From NCBI GenBank assembly GCA_031835245.1, contig JAVKOQ010000039.1, forward strand, positions 1-64,000: a stretch of 64,000 bases of DNA, read 5' to 3'. The notes under the pieces were generated by a model. The model did not search any database. It was not told the origin of the DNA and was given only the letters and a program-made list of their open reading frames with translations. Shown piece by piece: positions 42,325 through 53,243 of the stretch. Numbering within the stretch: position 1 is the first letter of the stretch; each line of letters begins with the position of its first letter. The translations under genes were made by a program, and so were the position numbers. Source of the stretch: Balamuthia mandrillaris. Its lineage: Eukaryota > Discosea > Longamoebia > Balamuthiidae.

Positions 42325-42973
42325 GTTGACGACAACCAAGCTAGATACGTTTTGGCTGTTTGGTAGGCCCCTATGTCGTGTGGAGGTGGCTGGGGTGGTC
42401 ATTGGCAAACACCCCAAAGAACAGTTTACTGACTTGTATGGTGCATAGTTTTTTCTTTCTTCTTTGTCTGTTCTATTCTATTCTTTCTTTTGGCATGCCC
42501 TAACCTTTGCCATAAAATGTGCCAAACGCATGCAGTGGATGACGGCAGTGCCACCATCCGCTGCTCTGTCTACCATAACGCAGCATTGGGCGAGGTGGTG
42601 GAGGAGGTGCAGCTTGGCGCCTTTGTGGTGGTGCAAGGCAAGATCAGCTGCTATCTTCACCAGCGCAAAATATCCGTATTTCACATACGTTTGTTCTCCA
42701 TTCCCTCTTCCCTCTTCCCTCTTCCCTCTTCCCTCTTCTCTCTTCTCTCTTCTCTCTTCTCTCTTCTCTCTCTCTCTCTCTCTCTCATCTCTCCTCCAAA
42801 AACAAATCCAACAACTACAACGATCAACAGGGATAGAAGAAGACCCCAATGCGGAAACGCTGCATTATCTGCAAGCAATGCACCTGAAGAAGGAAGTCTA
42901 CAGCAAAACAGCTGCTACCACCGCCGCAACCACAACCAACTCTGCTGCTTCCGTCCGTGTTCCCGCCAAGTAA
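42126..42973 (+). CDS. STN1: STN1-like OB-fold protein of the CST complex
   Basis: STN1 binds single-stranded DNA with TEN1 and CTC1, guarding telomere ends and recruiting polymerase alpha-primase. Exons splice in frame: GLDPRYWAHAKLLLSEVHGL, then TFWLFGRPLCRVEVAG plus VVIGKHPKEQF, then VDDGSATIRCSVYHN, then GAFVVVQGKISCYLHQRK with ISVFHIR, then EEDPNAETLHYLQAMHLKKE. This is the STN1 N-terminal OB fold (WLYG..V.RVDVVG, VDDSTG, I.V.G) and its short helical end. The C-terminal winged helices of human STN1 are absent; the protein stops at TAA 42971-42973, as in compact protist forms. The start is unresolved: the frame is open upstream of 42126 without an ATG, so a leader exon is likely. RPA2 is the main alternative; the WALHAK/HxxL-like opening favours STN1. 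Confidence 0.7.
42284..42323 (+). repeat. (CT)n array in STN1 intron
   Basis: About forty bases of CT with one CC interruption lie in the intron before the GATACG exon. CT is on the sense strand. Confidence 0.9.
42701..42786 (+). repeat. CTCTTCC heptamer minisatellite in STN1 intron
   Basis: Tandem CCCTCTT units change to TCTCTTC units and then to plain (CT)n, all in the last STN1 intron. The order shows how a heptamer array grades into a dinucleotide array, with pyrimidines on the sense strand. Confidence 0.85.
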
Positions 42974-43484
42974 GACGCTCGATTACGGCTCGTAAGGGTG
43001 ATACAAAAAACCCCCTCCAAGGTAACTGCTCGTACAACGCAGCACGGGTAAACCTCAATGGAGGATTGGCACAACATCGCTTCCACAGTGGATGAGGCTT
43101 GCCTCTTCTCCGTGCTTCCCTCAATCGAGAAACATTTTATCACCGAATGACTGTGACGTCTGTGCCTTTCTTCTATGTTTTTTTTTTAAACATTTAGTGG
43201 CGATAGCAGTAGTGGTAGTAGTATTCTCATTTTTGTGAATGCAAGCCTGTTTGTTCGACCTGTGATAATATATGTAAAGACAAGGGATTCTTCTCTCAGC
43301 AGCAACAACAGTGACCCCGACAGTGATCCTCTATGACTTCATCAACAATATTGAACCAGTGAGGAAGGGTGCACCAATGTCGACGTTATCTCCTTAAATG
43401 GTATATCTGTCGACAAAAGAAGAACAAAAGAAAGCCGACGAGGAAGACTACGGCAGGCAAGGCAGCACCAGGCGTGTGGTGGGG
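42974..43484. other. Intergenic region STN1 / UFL1
   Basis: No credible gene in about 510 bases. A (GTAGTAGTGGTA)-like short repeat near 43205-43225 and CTGCTGGCTG repeats near 43510 in the following intron are the only structure seen. Confidence 0.4.
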
Positions 43485-46400
43485 ATGGAAGAAATAGTAC
43501 GTAGGGCCAGCTGCTGGCTGCTGGCTGCTGCTGCAGCGAGTGGTGGTCTCACGATGGAATTTGTGTTATAAAATTTTAATGCATTGTTGTTCTCCTTTCT
43601 CTCTTATTGCGTGCTGCAGCTGAAACTTCGAGAACAGTTCAAGAGCGTGCAGCTCCAGGACTCTGTGCACCGTCTCTCAGAGAGGAACTGTGTGGAGATC
43701 ATACGCAAGCTTTTGCAGCAACAAAAGGTGCAACTCATTTTCACTGTGGATGGCAAGGAGTATCTCACTCCCCAACAACTGGAACTGGAAATCAAGGACG
43801 AAATCCTCAGCCATGGAGGTATATCTCAAGCTCTCCTCTTTCTTTCTTGTCGTTTCTTTCTTTCTTTCTTTCTTTCCTACTGTTTAAACATTAAAGTTGA
43901 CTTCCCATCTGTTGCCTCTTTTTTTTTTTAAGGGAGGATCAATGTGCTGGACTTGCAGGCGTTGCTTAACGTAGGGTTGGAGCACGTGGAGGCCAAGGTT
44001 GCTGAACTTGTAAAGAAGGACAAGAAGTTGCAGATGCTGCATGGCGACCTCATCACAAAGAACTACCTGGACGGCGTTGCTGAAGAACTTAATGAGGTCA
44101 TACAGGAAGCTGGCCAGCTGACCCTATCTGACGCCTCCAAACGCTTTGGTCTTACTTCAGAATTTCTGCACGAGGTTCTCTTCTCTGTTTCTCTGCTTCT
44201 TTCTTCTCTCCTTCTCGCCTTCTCTGGTCTATGATTTACAAAGTGATGGGTCGATATTAACCAACGTCTCTTTCTTTCGTGTTTGGTGTACAAAAGGCGC
44301 TGCGGGAGAGAATGGGCAAGATAATCCACGGCAGTTTGGAGAATGGTATGACTTATACTGCTGCCTTTGTTCAGCGCTATAAAGCCAAGATGCGCGGTAT
44401 CTTCTCTGCAATAACCAAGTACATATTCTCCAAAGTTCCTGTGATTCAGTTTTATCTAAAACCAACTCTTGCTATTTTTAAAAAGGCCAACAGCCCTTAC
44501 GCAGCTCATTAACGACTATAATCTCCAGGAAAAACTCTTTTTCGGTGAGTGTTACTTCTTGCCAAGCTATTGGCTTACATTTCATCTAACAAACCGCCAC
44601 CAGGTGTATTGGGAGAACTTGAGAAAGAAGGTAGACTGGCGGGTACCATTGAGCGAGGAGTATACGTGCCACACATCTTTGCCCACGCCAGACAAAAGTG
44701 GATCAGCGCTTTCTTTGAGCAAAACAAGTACATCGGTTCGTATCTATCTGTTCGAACAAAAAAAAAACACTTTCTTGTGGAACGAAGCGTCTTATGCAAC
44801 GAGTGTTATGTGCAGAGTATCAAACGTTATCCAAGTCGAGTATTAGCGATCCACGGAAATACTTGCAAAACTTGTATCCAGATGGCATAGCTCTGGCTAA
44901 TTGCTATGTTAGCAGCTCGCTGGTAAAGCAAATTGATGCTTCATTGGAGGGGTACCTGCTTTCAGGGGAGGACGACCTGCACAAGACGTTTTACGTTGAT
45001 GTTGCGGTAACTAGTCATATATTTTGCCTTTTCCATATTTCATGTGACTAACTTTGAGTTCTACATATATAAAAGACTCTCGTAGAAATACCTTTAACAG
45101 AGGAGGACATGACCAAACTATTGCAAGCCTGCCCTCTCGTTCAAGAAGGAAAGGCTAAAGTGTTAGGAGGCCACTACTGTGTTGCCTCCAACTTTATGGA
45201 ACAATGCTTGACCGCCCTTTCTGAAAGAGTGAAGAGCGTGGTACCAGGCAGATTGACCACTGCCCTTCTCCAAAATATTTCTGGAGAAAGTTCCAAAGAA
45301 GAACCTGAAGAAGAAGAAGAGGATGTGCAGTCACGCAGCTCTAGAAGGTCCAAAGGAGGCAGACATGCCGAGAAAGATAAGAAAGGCAAAGGCAAGAGTA
45401 AAGGAGGGAATAAGCGAGGAGGAAATAGAAAGCAGGAAGAAAATGCCCCAGCACGCGGAGGCAAGGGTCAGCAGCCCACTGCACGTTCTAGGGCAGCCAT
45501 CGCTGTAGAGCTCTTCACACCGAAAGAAGCCTTGCAGCATCTCAAGCATTGGTACAAAGGTGCTGATGAACAGTTCTTGGAAAAAGTTCTGGAGGAAGTG
45601 CAAGGCCCCCTCCGCGAAATGTGCAAGCAAGCTGCCGAAATGTCTTCCAATGATGCAGCTCCTGGCAAAAAGAAACATCTCAAATTGCTCGACCAGCAGC
45701 TTGGTGTTGTCTTCCAAAACATTCAGTTCTTTAAGCAAAGCGCGGACCAAATTTCTGGTATGAATTTGCTCTTCCCTGTTGTTTTTAAAAGTTATCCGTT
45801 TGGGACTGACGATTTTACAACAGAGGCTTACGTGCGAGACGTTCTACGGCGGCACCTTCTTGCCACTCTCTGCAATGATTTGGTGTCATTGTTGATACAA
45901 ATGCAAGCCCTTTACAACATTCCCGAGCTTCCTGTCGAAGACGCTGAAAAGAGCGCAGCTTCACCCACAGAGAGAGCCCAACTTCTCTCTCAACTTCCTT
46001 CCAACATATCCATTCCAATTAAGGCCCTGTTGGAAACGTTGAAGGATACTGTTAGTACATTTTTGTGCTTTCATATTTTGCCCTCCTCTTTTTCCTTCTT
46101 TGCTCACTCTCTTTTCGTTGCAGTCCGTCGATCCATTCATGGAAGCATTGGAATCGGCTGCCGAAGCATGTGAAGTGAGCTTTAAACCGCTGGATAAAAA
46201 GAAACAAAGACTATTGACACACACGCACAAGCTTGACTTTATGCAACAATTGGAGGAGGCTAAAGACAGAGCGACAGTCTTTCATCTTGCCGTTGTGCTG
46301 TTGTATGCTCAGGCCCACAATATAGTCCTACATGCCCCTACACGAGTGCTGCCTTCTCTCCTCCCTCATCTGAGCCCCCTCTTTGGCCCTGAGGGGGAAG

Positions 46401-46549
46401 AGGAGGCTCAGAGGCAAATGGCTTGCCTTAAGGCCATTGCTCCTACCACCGATGAGGGCCAAGAAGAATCGCCTTCCGCGGCTGATGTTGAAGAGAAGGT
46501 GGCCGCTGTTAAGCAGCTTGTCAACCATTACTGTGGCAAGAAAAAGTAA
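43485..46549 (+). CDS. UFL1: UFL1, E3 ligase for UFM1 conjugation
   Basis: UFL1 transfers the ubiquitin-like UFM1 from UFC1 to targets such as ribosomal protein uL24 at the ER. Exon 1 is ATG GAA GAA ATA at 43485, spliced at GTACGT to LKLREQFKSVQLQDSVHRLS, which matches the conserved opening EEI...RLSERNC. Further conserved pieces are VDGKEYLTPQQLELE, INVLDLQALLNV, HGSLENGMTYTAAFVQRYKA, KMRGIFSAIT, ALTQLINDYNLQEKLFF and GVYVPHIFAHARQKWISAFF. A charged Lys/Arg-rich linker lies around 45330-45480. The C-terminal region has FMEALESAAEACEVSF and HNIVLHAPTRVLPSLLP, ending TAA at 46549. Length and domain order fit the family. It ends 94 bases from the convergent dioxygenase gene. Confidence 0.92.
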
Positions 46550-46643
46550 TTGTCCATTGTTGTTGAACCCTTTTTCTTCTTGTTGTTCTTGTTCTTGTTG
46601 TTGTTCTTGTGCTGCTGCTTCTTCTTCAGCACCATCATCTTCT

Positions 46644-47810
46644 TCACTGTTGCGACCGGTTCATCGCTGACCGACGCTGTCCCTGTGGCTGAATGCGTGC
46701 ATTGCGTTGAGTAGCCCTCTTCCCCCGAGTAGCCCTTCCGCCGCCTCCTCCTGCTGGTTCACTGGCTCCCTTTTTATTCTTTTGGCGTTGCTGCACGAAC
46801 CTATCAACAAGCTGAACTGCCTCGTTTACAGTCATCGCCACTTGTGTCGAGTGCTGCTGAGCCCGCTGCTGTTGCTGTGCTTCTGCAAGGTTTTCCGCTT
46901 CTGCTGCCACCGATTGCATGTTGCTGTGGCATTGACCTTTGGCGCCGCCATTGCGTTCGTTGATGGTCCTGCGGCGGCCCCACGCGATCACCGAGAAGCG
47001 AGGTCCAACGTTGTTCTTGCTCTTGGGCAAGCCGTGCTGAAACCGCCGGTTGACCTCACTGTTGAAGGCAAACACATCTCCATTCACTTGTGGAAACTCG
47101 AAGGTCATACCTTGCAAAAAAAAAAAAGGAATCATAAGTCCTCTTGCAAGGGAGAGGAAGAGGGAGGGAGAGTGTGTGTGAGACAAAGAGAAGAGAGAGA
47201 GAGAGTGAGAGAGTGAGGAGAGAGAGAAGGGGGGAGGAAGGGAGAGGAGCAGAGAACAGGCACAAACCAGAAGGAGGATGAAGAAAAACGAGTTGGCGGG
47301 TGGCCCCAAAGGAAGCCCCCATCGTGAAATCTTCGCGCTTGCCTTGGCCACCGTAGGCGTGGCTGTCATGATGAAACGGCTTCCACGAAATGCCGTCCGG
47401 ATAGAAGTTGAGTCTCGTGGCATAGACCTCCACATCCTTTGTTTTGTGTCGAGACGTAGCAGTGGTTTAGAGAGTTGAAGTGAAATGAGGAGAGGAAAGA
47501 GAGAAAGGGATACAAAGTAGTCGGCCATTTTCTGGATGATGCAGTTGAATGAGTTAGAAAAGGAAGGGTTCTCATGCTTGAGGTGTTTGCTCCAGTTGAT
47601 CATGCTGTGGTCCTCTCCATCGGCCAACTCCTTCGCCAGGCTCTGCAGCAGGGTGTAGTCCTCCGCAGCACAAAGAAACTGAGGGAGGTAGATGCAGCCT
47701 CCCTCCAATATAGAGCAGTAGTCCTCCAACAGGCTCGAGTCGCATTGTGCGATCTCCGACTTGAATAGCTTTGCGGAGAAGCCGGTGGCCTGGTTCTGTG
47801 CTGCTTTCAT
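46644..47810 (-). CDS. 2-oxoglutarate/Fe(II) dioxygenase, AlkB-like
   Basis: These enzymes use 2-oxoglutarate, iron and oxygen to hydroxylate nucleic acids or proteins. Three exons encode the protein from ATG 47810. The first has GGCIYLPQFLCAAEDYTLL and ends in ADYF. The second has YATRLNFYPDGISWKPFHHD, with the metal-binding H-x-D in FHHDSHAYGG, then GASFGATRQLVFLHP. The third has GDVFAFNSEVNRRFQHG, giving the distal His, and PRFSVIAWGR, giving the 2-oxoglutarate-binding Arg. The C-terminal 130 residues are Gln/Ala and Arg/Gly-rich with RGKR and QRR clusters, so RNA binding is possible. Substrate cannot be told from the sequence. It is co-oriented with the phosphodiesterase gene upstream. 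Confidence 0.8.
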   Translation of the reverse strand: MKAAQNQATGFSAKLFKSEIAQCDSSLLEDYCSILEGGCIYLPQFLCAAEDYTLLQSLAKELADGEDHSMINWSKHLKHENPSFSNSFNCIIQKMADYFVSLSLFPLLISLQLSKPLLRLDTKQRMWRSMPRDSTSIRTAFRGSRFIMTATPTVAKASAKISRWGLPLGPPANSFFFILLLVCACSLLLSLPPPFSLSSLSHSLSLFSLSHTHSPSLFLSLARGLMIPFFFLQGMTFEFPQVNGDVFAFNSEVNRRFQHGLPKSKNNVGPRFSVIAWGRRRTINERNGGAKGQCHSNMQSVAAEAENLAEAQQQQRAQQHSTQVAMTVNEAVQLVDRFVQQRQKNKKGASEPAGGGGGRATRGKRATQRNARIQPQGQRRSAMNRSQQ

Positions 47811-47867
47811 CTGGATGTGTGTTTTTTTTTTATAAAATCCTTTCGCTCTTTTTTATTGATACAGGAC

Positions 47868-50011
47868 CTACGGTTCCCCCCTGTCCTTCTTGTTGTTGGG
47901 AGAAAGAGAAAGCGAGATGGTGGCGAAGAGGCCGAGGTGGTCGGAGGAGACGTTTTTCTGTCGTTCCCGAGTTGTGCCGCTTGCTGTTGTTTCACCGCTG
48001 TTGGTGGTGGAGTTGCCAAGGAGGCCTGCCTCTTCCACCGCCGCTACCAGGCCGCTCCCCATTGCCTCCTGAGGTTGCTCCAAAGGAGCAGGCTGCTTAT
48101 CCAGGAGGATAAAGTCAATCCTCTTTGTGGGCTTCCACGTAGGGAACGTATTGCCAACAACATGGTGGTCCCTGTGAGCTTCCACCCAAGCATCCACAAA
48201 CTGCAGAGGAGACGAGTGGGAAGACACCTTTCCGTCGCTCTCACTTGCATATTCTTGTAATAGGAAGGCCATCACTGGGGAATCGGGCTCCGCATTGAAA
48301 TCCCCCATTAGCAACGTCACCGGCCTTAACGATGAAGAAGAAGGAGTAGATGAAGGAGGTGAGGAGGAGGGAGCAAAAGAACGAATCCAGTGGATAATTT
48401 CGTGAGCATTCCTGAGGCGGGCAGCAGCGCTAAGGGACATGTGCGTGACAAAGATCTGAACAAGAGAAGAGGGAGCAGTGCCATAGTCACCGCCAGCACC
48501 AGAGGGTGGCAGCTGGATGAGGGTGCGGAGGCATATGCGCTGATGGGCGTCTTCGTTATCACGCAGATTCCTCGATAGAGCTGTATTGTTAACCTGCAAG
48601 ATGGGGAGCTTGGAGAATATAGCAAGGCCTTCCTCTGAGTGAAAGTCCGCGGACGAGGTTACAGTGTGAGGTCGTCCGCTGACCTCGCTCATGGCTGGCC
48701 TCCAAACGAACTGATACTTGCCGGAGGCAAAGCTTGGCAGCCACGATAGATATTCCATCTGGAATCGTGGATTCCTTCCCTTTCTCGACTCTTTCAAGCC
48801 ATCCTTGCTGCTACTGTCTCTGTGCTGGCGACTGTATTGGGCGAAGGAGTAACGAACCTCCTGCAGCGCTACTATGTCAGGATCGTATTCCAACAGCTGC
48901 TCTTCCAACATTCTCATCCGTTGCCGCCAGTTGCCATTCGTATTCCATATATTGAAGCACACCACCTTCAGATCCGTTCTGGTTGTGGAAGAATTGGTGG
49001 CAGCAGTGGTGGTGGACATAGTTGTTGCCAACAAAGGAGTGGCAACACCGTATTGTCGTGTATGAGGTAATTCATCCACTTCAAAATGCAGCTGGTGGCC
49101 ACTCGCCTTGGCTCCTTCTTCGCTTGTTGTGGCTGCTGTTGAGTTGTTTGCAGCTTGCCTGTTGAGGCCTCGCGTGTTTGTTGTTGGCGATGATGCAGTG
49201 GCAGTGGTAGTAGTAGCGATAGGCTGCCAGGTGTGCTGCGTAATGCCCAACACATGATCCACATCCTGAAACACAACAAGCTGGTGCTGCAGCACTGCTA
49301 TTGCTCCTGGTACTTCTCTTCCAACTTTCCCTCCTTCTTTTGTTTCTTGTTCTTCTGCCTGTTCTACCACCGTTGTTTGTGGTGACGGACATTCTAAAGT
49401 CTCTTGCAGTCCGGTCCCTTTGGGCATCATTGGTGCGCCCCTAGCAGCAGCAGGGGAAAAAGGGCATAGCCGTGTCTGCAAGCTGATGTGGTAGTTCGTG
49501 CCCAAGTATATGGAGCGATACCCTGTCAAGTCTTTGTGCAGCGGCTTGTTGAGGTGTGTGTTTGTGTTTGATCACTGGTTTTGTTAGTATCGACTTAAAA
49601 CAAGGGATGATGGCATGAGGTATACCTCCGCATGCACTGATACCAATTGCATGAGGAGGTGACCCTCCACTTCCCCATCTCCTTCCTTTATTCGCAGTGG
49701 TGTATGCTTCCTTGCGTATTTGCTTGCAAACTTACAGTACAAAATAAAGAGCAGAAACGAAAACAAGAAGGAGTCGATCAAAGCATTCTTCAAATAAAAA
49801 ACGAAAGGGAAAGCAAAAAACCAACCTTGAGCACATTTTTGAGAAAAAGATTAGTGTGAAGGGTGTCTACTGGAACTTCATACTTGGTACTTTCCAGTAC
49901 GGAGTTACCAAGTTGATGGCGTGGCAAAGCAGCAACGTTGCTGGATTGCATCAGCAGCCACAAAACAACGTCTAAGAACCACAAGCTCAACACAAGATAC
50001 CGCACCACCAT
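47868..50011 (-). CDS. Secreted or membrane-linked endonuclease/exonuclease/phosphatase (EEP) protein
   Basis: Exon 1 from ATG 50011 encodes a typical signal peptide (hydrophobic LVLSLWFLDVVLWLLM then SSNVAALPR). A second exon near 49630-49740 adds HTPLRIKEGDGEVEGHLLM. The main exons carry an N-terminal region of unknown type (GYRSIYLGTNYHISLQTRL) and then the EEP fold: VVCFNIWN, DIVALQEVRYS, EEGLAIFSKLPI, FVTHMSLS, LLMGDFNAEPDSP, KRIDFILLD and SSDHLGLFAT, the full set of metal and catalytic motifs of DNase I/sphingomyelinase-type enzymes. With a signal peptide, a lumenal or extracellular phosphodiesterase is likely. Whether the substrate is lipid or nucleic acid cannot be decided. Stop TAA/TGA is at 47868. 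Confidence 0.8.
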
Positions 50012-50491
50012 CTTGCAAGTGGAAGAAAAGCTTTTCTTTGTTTTCTTTGTTTTTTTTTTAATTTGAATTTTAATAGACTAAATGAGTCGAGTAAGCCAAG
50101 CAAGAAGACCCAAGATGACCTTGTTGCGATGAAACGTTTGGTAAGTTATTTACACGCATCACTTTCTCGTTGTGCTCACACCCACTGCTCAACAGACCTT
50201 GTTGCATTTGTAGCTCAAGTTTCCCTTTTTTCCCTTCTCTCTTTTCTCTTTCTTAGTGTACTCTAAAGCAACGACAGAGATCCCCTCACGTTGTCTTTCT
50301 TTCTTTCTTTCTTCAAGCAAAGGCAAACCGAGGGGTTCATTTCAGTTTCGCTCCTTTGTTTTGGTGGTATTACGGTGACCGTGAAACGGAAGCTGCACTC
50401 CTCTCTTGATAGCTTCTTTCGCAGCAACAAAGCCAGCCCCACGACTTGCTAAAAGGTTCTTTTTTGTTGTTTTCTTGTTGAAAGAAAGGAT
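50012..50491. other. Intergenic region with possible tiny ORF
   Basis: About 480 bases between the phosphodiesterase start and the E2 stop. A plus-strand stretch reading LNESSKPSKKTQDDLVAMKR, followed by a GTAAGT donor at about 50141 and a CAACAG acceptor near 50197, could be part of a very short transcript. There is no start codon in frame and no family, so it is not called as a gene. Confidence 0.3.
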
Positions 50492-51619
50492 TTAGAGAAG
50501 CATGGTGACGGGGTCCTCCATGTATCGCCTAAACTCTTGCAACCATTCAGCACCGACAGCGCCATCCACCACACGATGATCACAACTCAGTGTGACAGTC
50601 AATGTGGAGGCAATACCAAACCTCTCGTTGGCATCCTTGGCGTTCTCGTCCTTTACCACAACGCGCTTCTCTGTGCCGCCAACAGCAAGGATGCAGGCCT
50701 GAGGAGGATTAATGACAGCCGCAAAGTGCTTGATGCCGTACATTCCGAGGTTGGAGATGGTGAAGGTGCCGCTCTGGAACTCGGCAGGGGCCAGCTTGTT
50801 CTCCTTGGCCTTGGTAGCCAGCTCCCTCACACGAGTGGAGATGGAACGAAGGCCGCGCTTGTCAGCGTCCGTGATGAGAGGAGTGAAGAGGCCTTGTTCC
50901 GTGTTGACAGCCACATTTATGTCCACGTTGTGATACCTGCGGATTGCCTGCTCCGTCCATGTGCTGTTCACCACTGGCTTTTGCTTGAGAGCCAAAGCAG
51001 CAGCCTTGATTATAAAGTCGTTGAGAGAAAGCTTGTATTCTCCTCCCGCTTTAGCATTCAACTCAGCCCTGAGACTGTCATAGCATTATGATGTGAGCTA
51101 ATGAAAGTTGAAAGATGCGTCCATGAGATGCAGGAGAAAGACATACGCCTCAAGCTTGTCAACGCGGCACTCAATGGCAAGGTAGTAATGAGGGATGTTG
51201 CGTTTGGACTCGCTGAGGCGAGCAGCAGTTACCTTCCTTATATTGGAATTGGGGATATCTGTGTAGTTATCTCCAGCAATGGCGGCAGCAGCTGGACGAG
51301 CGGTCGGTGCAGCAGCCTTGGCTGTTGTTGTTTAGGTTATTAAAGCCCGTCAAAACACATACGTTGTTTGATCAACAATCCCACCGCTGCCAACAATAAC
51401 ACGGACACATCACGAAATATCGCCACAATGACCAATAACATACCTGCAGAAGAAGCGTACTCCATAACATCAGCCAGGATTACACGTTGGTTCGGGCCTG
51501 TGCCCTTGATAGAGGACAGGTCAATACTTAATTCGGCTGCCTCTTTGCGAGCTCGTGGGCTGGCAAATGTGCGGCCGCTCTCTGCAGTATTGCGACGATA
51601 GCGATATCGGGGAATTAAC

Positions 51620-51653
<34 letters not shown>

Positions 51654-52421
51654 CATGTACCTTCAGGTTGAGGTTGTTTTGGCGGGACAGCAGGAGGAGC
51701 GGTTTCTTTGGCAGGAGGAGCCTCTGTTAGTTTCTTTGGTGCAGGTGCTGGGGCTTCTTGTGGTTCTCGAGGAGCTGCTTTCGCTTCAGCGCCCTCTGGC
51801 GGTGTGTAGTCCTTAAACTTGGCTACGTCTGCCTCTTCCTCTACCATTATAATAGCGGGCTACCATAACACACACGTCCAGTTAGAGAGAGGGAGAGAGA
51901 AGAGAAAGAAGAAAAAACCTTGCCAACTGGGATGTCTTGTGTTCCAGCGGGGATAAGGATCTTGGCAACGTAGCCCTCATCGGTGACCTCCCAGCCCACC
52001 GTGGCTTTGTCAGTCTCTATGTCCGCAATGAGGTCACCAGGAGAGACCTTGTCTCCCTCCTTCACCAACCAGGCTCCCAGGTTGCCTTCCTTCATGGTAG
52101 GCGACAACGCAGGCAAGCCCAGTGTAGAGTGTGACGGCACTGTCGTTTAAAAATGTTACGCTCAACTTCAAACCTGAAAGAGGAGAGGGGAGAGGGAGAG
52201 AGAGAGAGAGAGAGAGGATGAATGATGGCGTACAGTCTGAAGCAAAAGTGCGGCGAGTGGAGCGGAAGGCACCGCTGGAAGCGGAGAAATAGGCGGTGGT
52301 TGTGGGCCGCAGACAGCTTGGCCAAAGCGCAGCAAAGCCACCACATGCCTGTAGGTGTGGGCGCAGAGTAAGCTTAATATGCAGAGAGAACAAAGCCGCA
52401 ACGAGGAAACCATACCTTCAT
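50492..52421 (-). CDS. DLAT: Dihydrolipoyl acetyltransferase, E2 of pyruvate dehydrogenase
   Basis: E2 moves the acetyl group from its lipoyl arm to CoA at the core of the mitochondrial pyruvate dehydrogenase complex. The N-terminus is a presequence rich in Arg, Ser and Thr (SSGAFRSTRRTFASD), spliced in phase to LPSHSTLGLPALSPTMKEG. One lipoyl domain has the lipoylated Lys in DIETDKATVGWE. An Ala/Pro linker follows, then the subunit-binding domain (SPRARKEAAELSIDLSSIKG) and the catalytic domain (SLNDFIIKAAALALK, FTISNLGMYGIKHFAAVI, and active-site DHRVVDG), ending in VTMLL at 50492. I start at the ATG at 52421; the frame is open further up and an upstream ATG at 52629 with its own presequence-like exon (MQNLTRQTAARSSANLSSRA) may be the true start. 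Single lipoyl domain, as in yeast and many protists. Confidence 0.88.
51624..51651 (-). repeat. (CT)n array in E2 intron
   Basis: Fourteen GA units on the plus strand (CT on sense) follow the exon that codes for the Ala/Pro linker. Confidence 0.85.
52196..52215 (-). repeat. (CT)n array in E2 intron
   Basis: CT on the sense strand inside the intron between the presequence exon (ending TFASD) and the lipoyl-domain exon. Confidence 0.8.
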
Positions 52422-52779
52422 CGCTGTTGGTCGAACGGCATAGCTGAGGCCTCTTCGTCCACCTCTCACAAACCTGGTTTTTTTTTTTTCGTGTTAAAAG
52501 AAAGTCAGGTTTTAAATCACACACAACAAAAAAAAAACCGGATCCGCGTTTTAAAATAAATCCGTACAAAGCCCGTGAGCTCAAGTTGGCGCTGCTTCTC
52601 GCGGCAGTCTGTCTGGTAAGGTTTTGCATCGCAACAACAGCACACAATACTTTCTGGCTCAACAGCGGCACCGCTTTGCCCCCTCTTTTTTTTTTTTCTT
52701 GGGGTGATGTTATTTGTAATTTTTAGTCGACAGTAACGACCCCTCATTCTGCAACAATACAAAGAATTGGAAGTGAGCA

Positions 52780-53202
52780 TTGCCGCAAGTGATAGATAAT
52801 TATAACAACAGCTATCATTCCACGATTGGGGCAACACCGGCTGAAGTCCACTTGGCGCCAACAACTCGGCGATTACGTGCTGCCCGCAAAGGGATTAACA
52901 AACAAGCTGCTGAGATGGTTGCTATTTATTTTACATTTTATATATTATTTTTATTATTTTATTTATTCTCGTTGTTTAAATATTTTTAGAAAGAAGTGCC
53001 AAGACCGAGTTTTCGCGAGGTCGATGAAGGAGAGGAATTGAGCGAAGACATGCAGCCGGTTAAGAAAGGCGACTTGGTTCGGCGAAGTGTTCTGCTAGAG
53101 AAGTTCGCAAGGAAGACAGAGAAGTGGCGCAAGAGTTATGTCCGGAACTTCTCGCATGATTTGTTTGAAGTTGACTATCAGAATTTATTTGTTGAGATGT
53201 GA
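52780..53202 (+). pseudogene. Integrase C-terminal fragment, Maverick/Ginger-like
   Basis: The reading frame opens with DNYNNSYHSTIGATPAEVH, the typical end of an rve integrase core with its downstream helix, and closes with PVKKGDLVRRS and RKSYVRNFSHDLFEVD, an integrase C-terminal SH3/chromo-like segment. Between them 52918-52989 is a 72-base AT-rich stretch with GT and TTTTTAG borders and an in-frame stop. Removing it leaves the frame intact, so it is an intron or insertion. The catalytic DDE core is missing and a stop lies just upstream, so this is a truncated remnant. Class is inferred from the two motifs; retrovirus-like LTR elements are the main alternative. Confidence 0.6.
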
Positions 53203-53243
53203 TGTGAATTTTTTATAGTTGCTATAATATACCGTTTAGTTTC

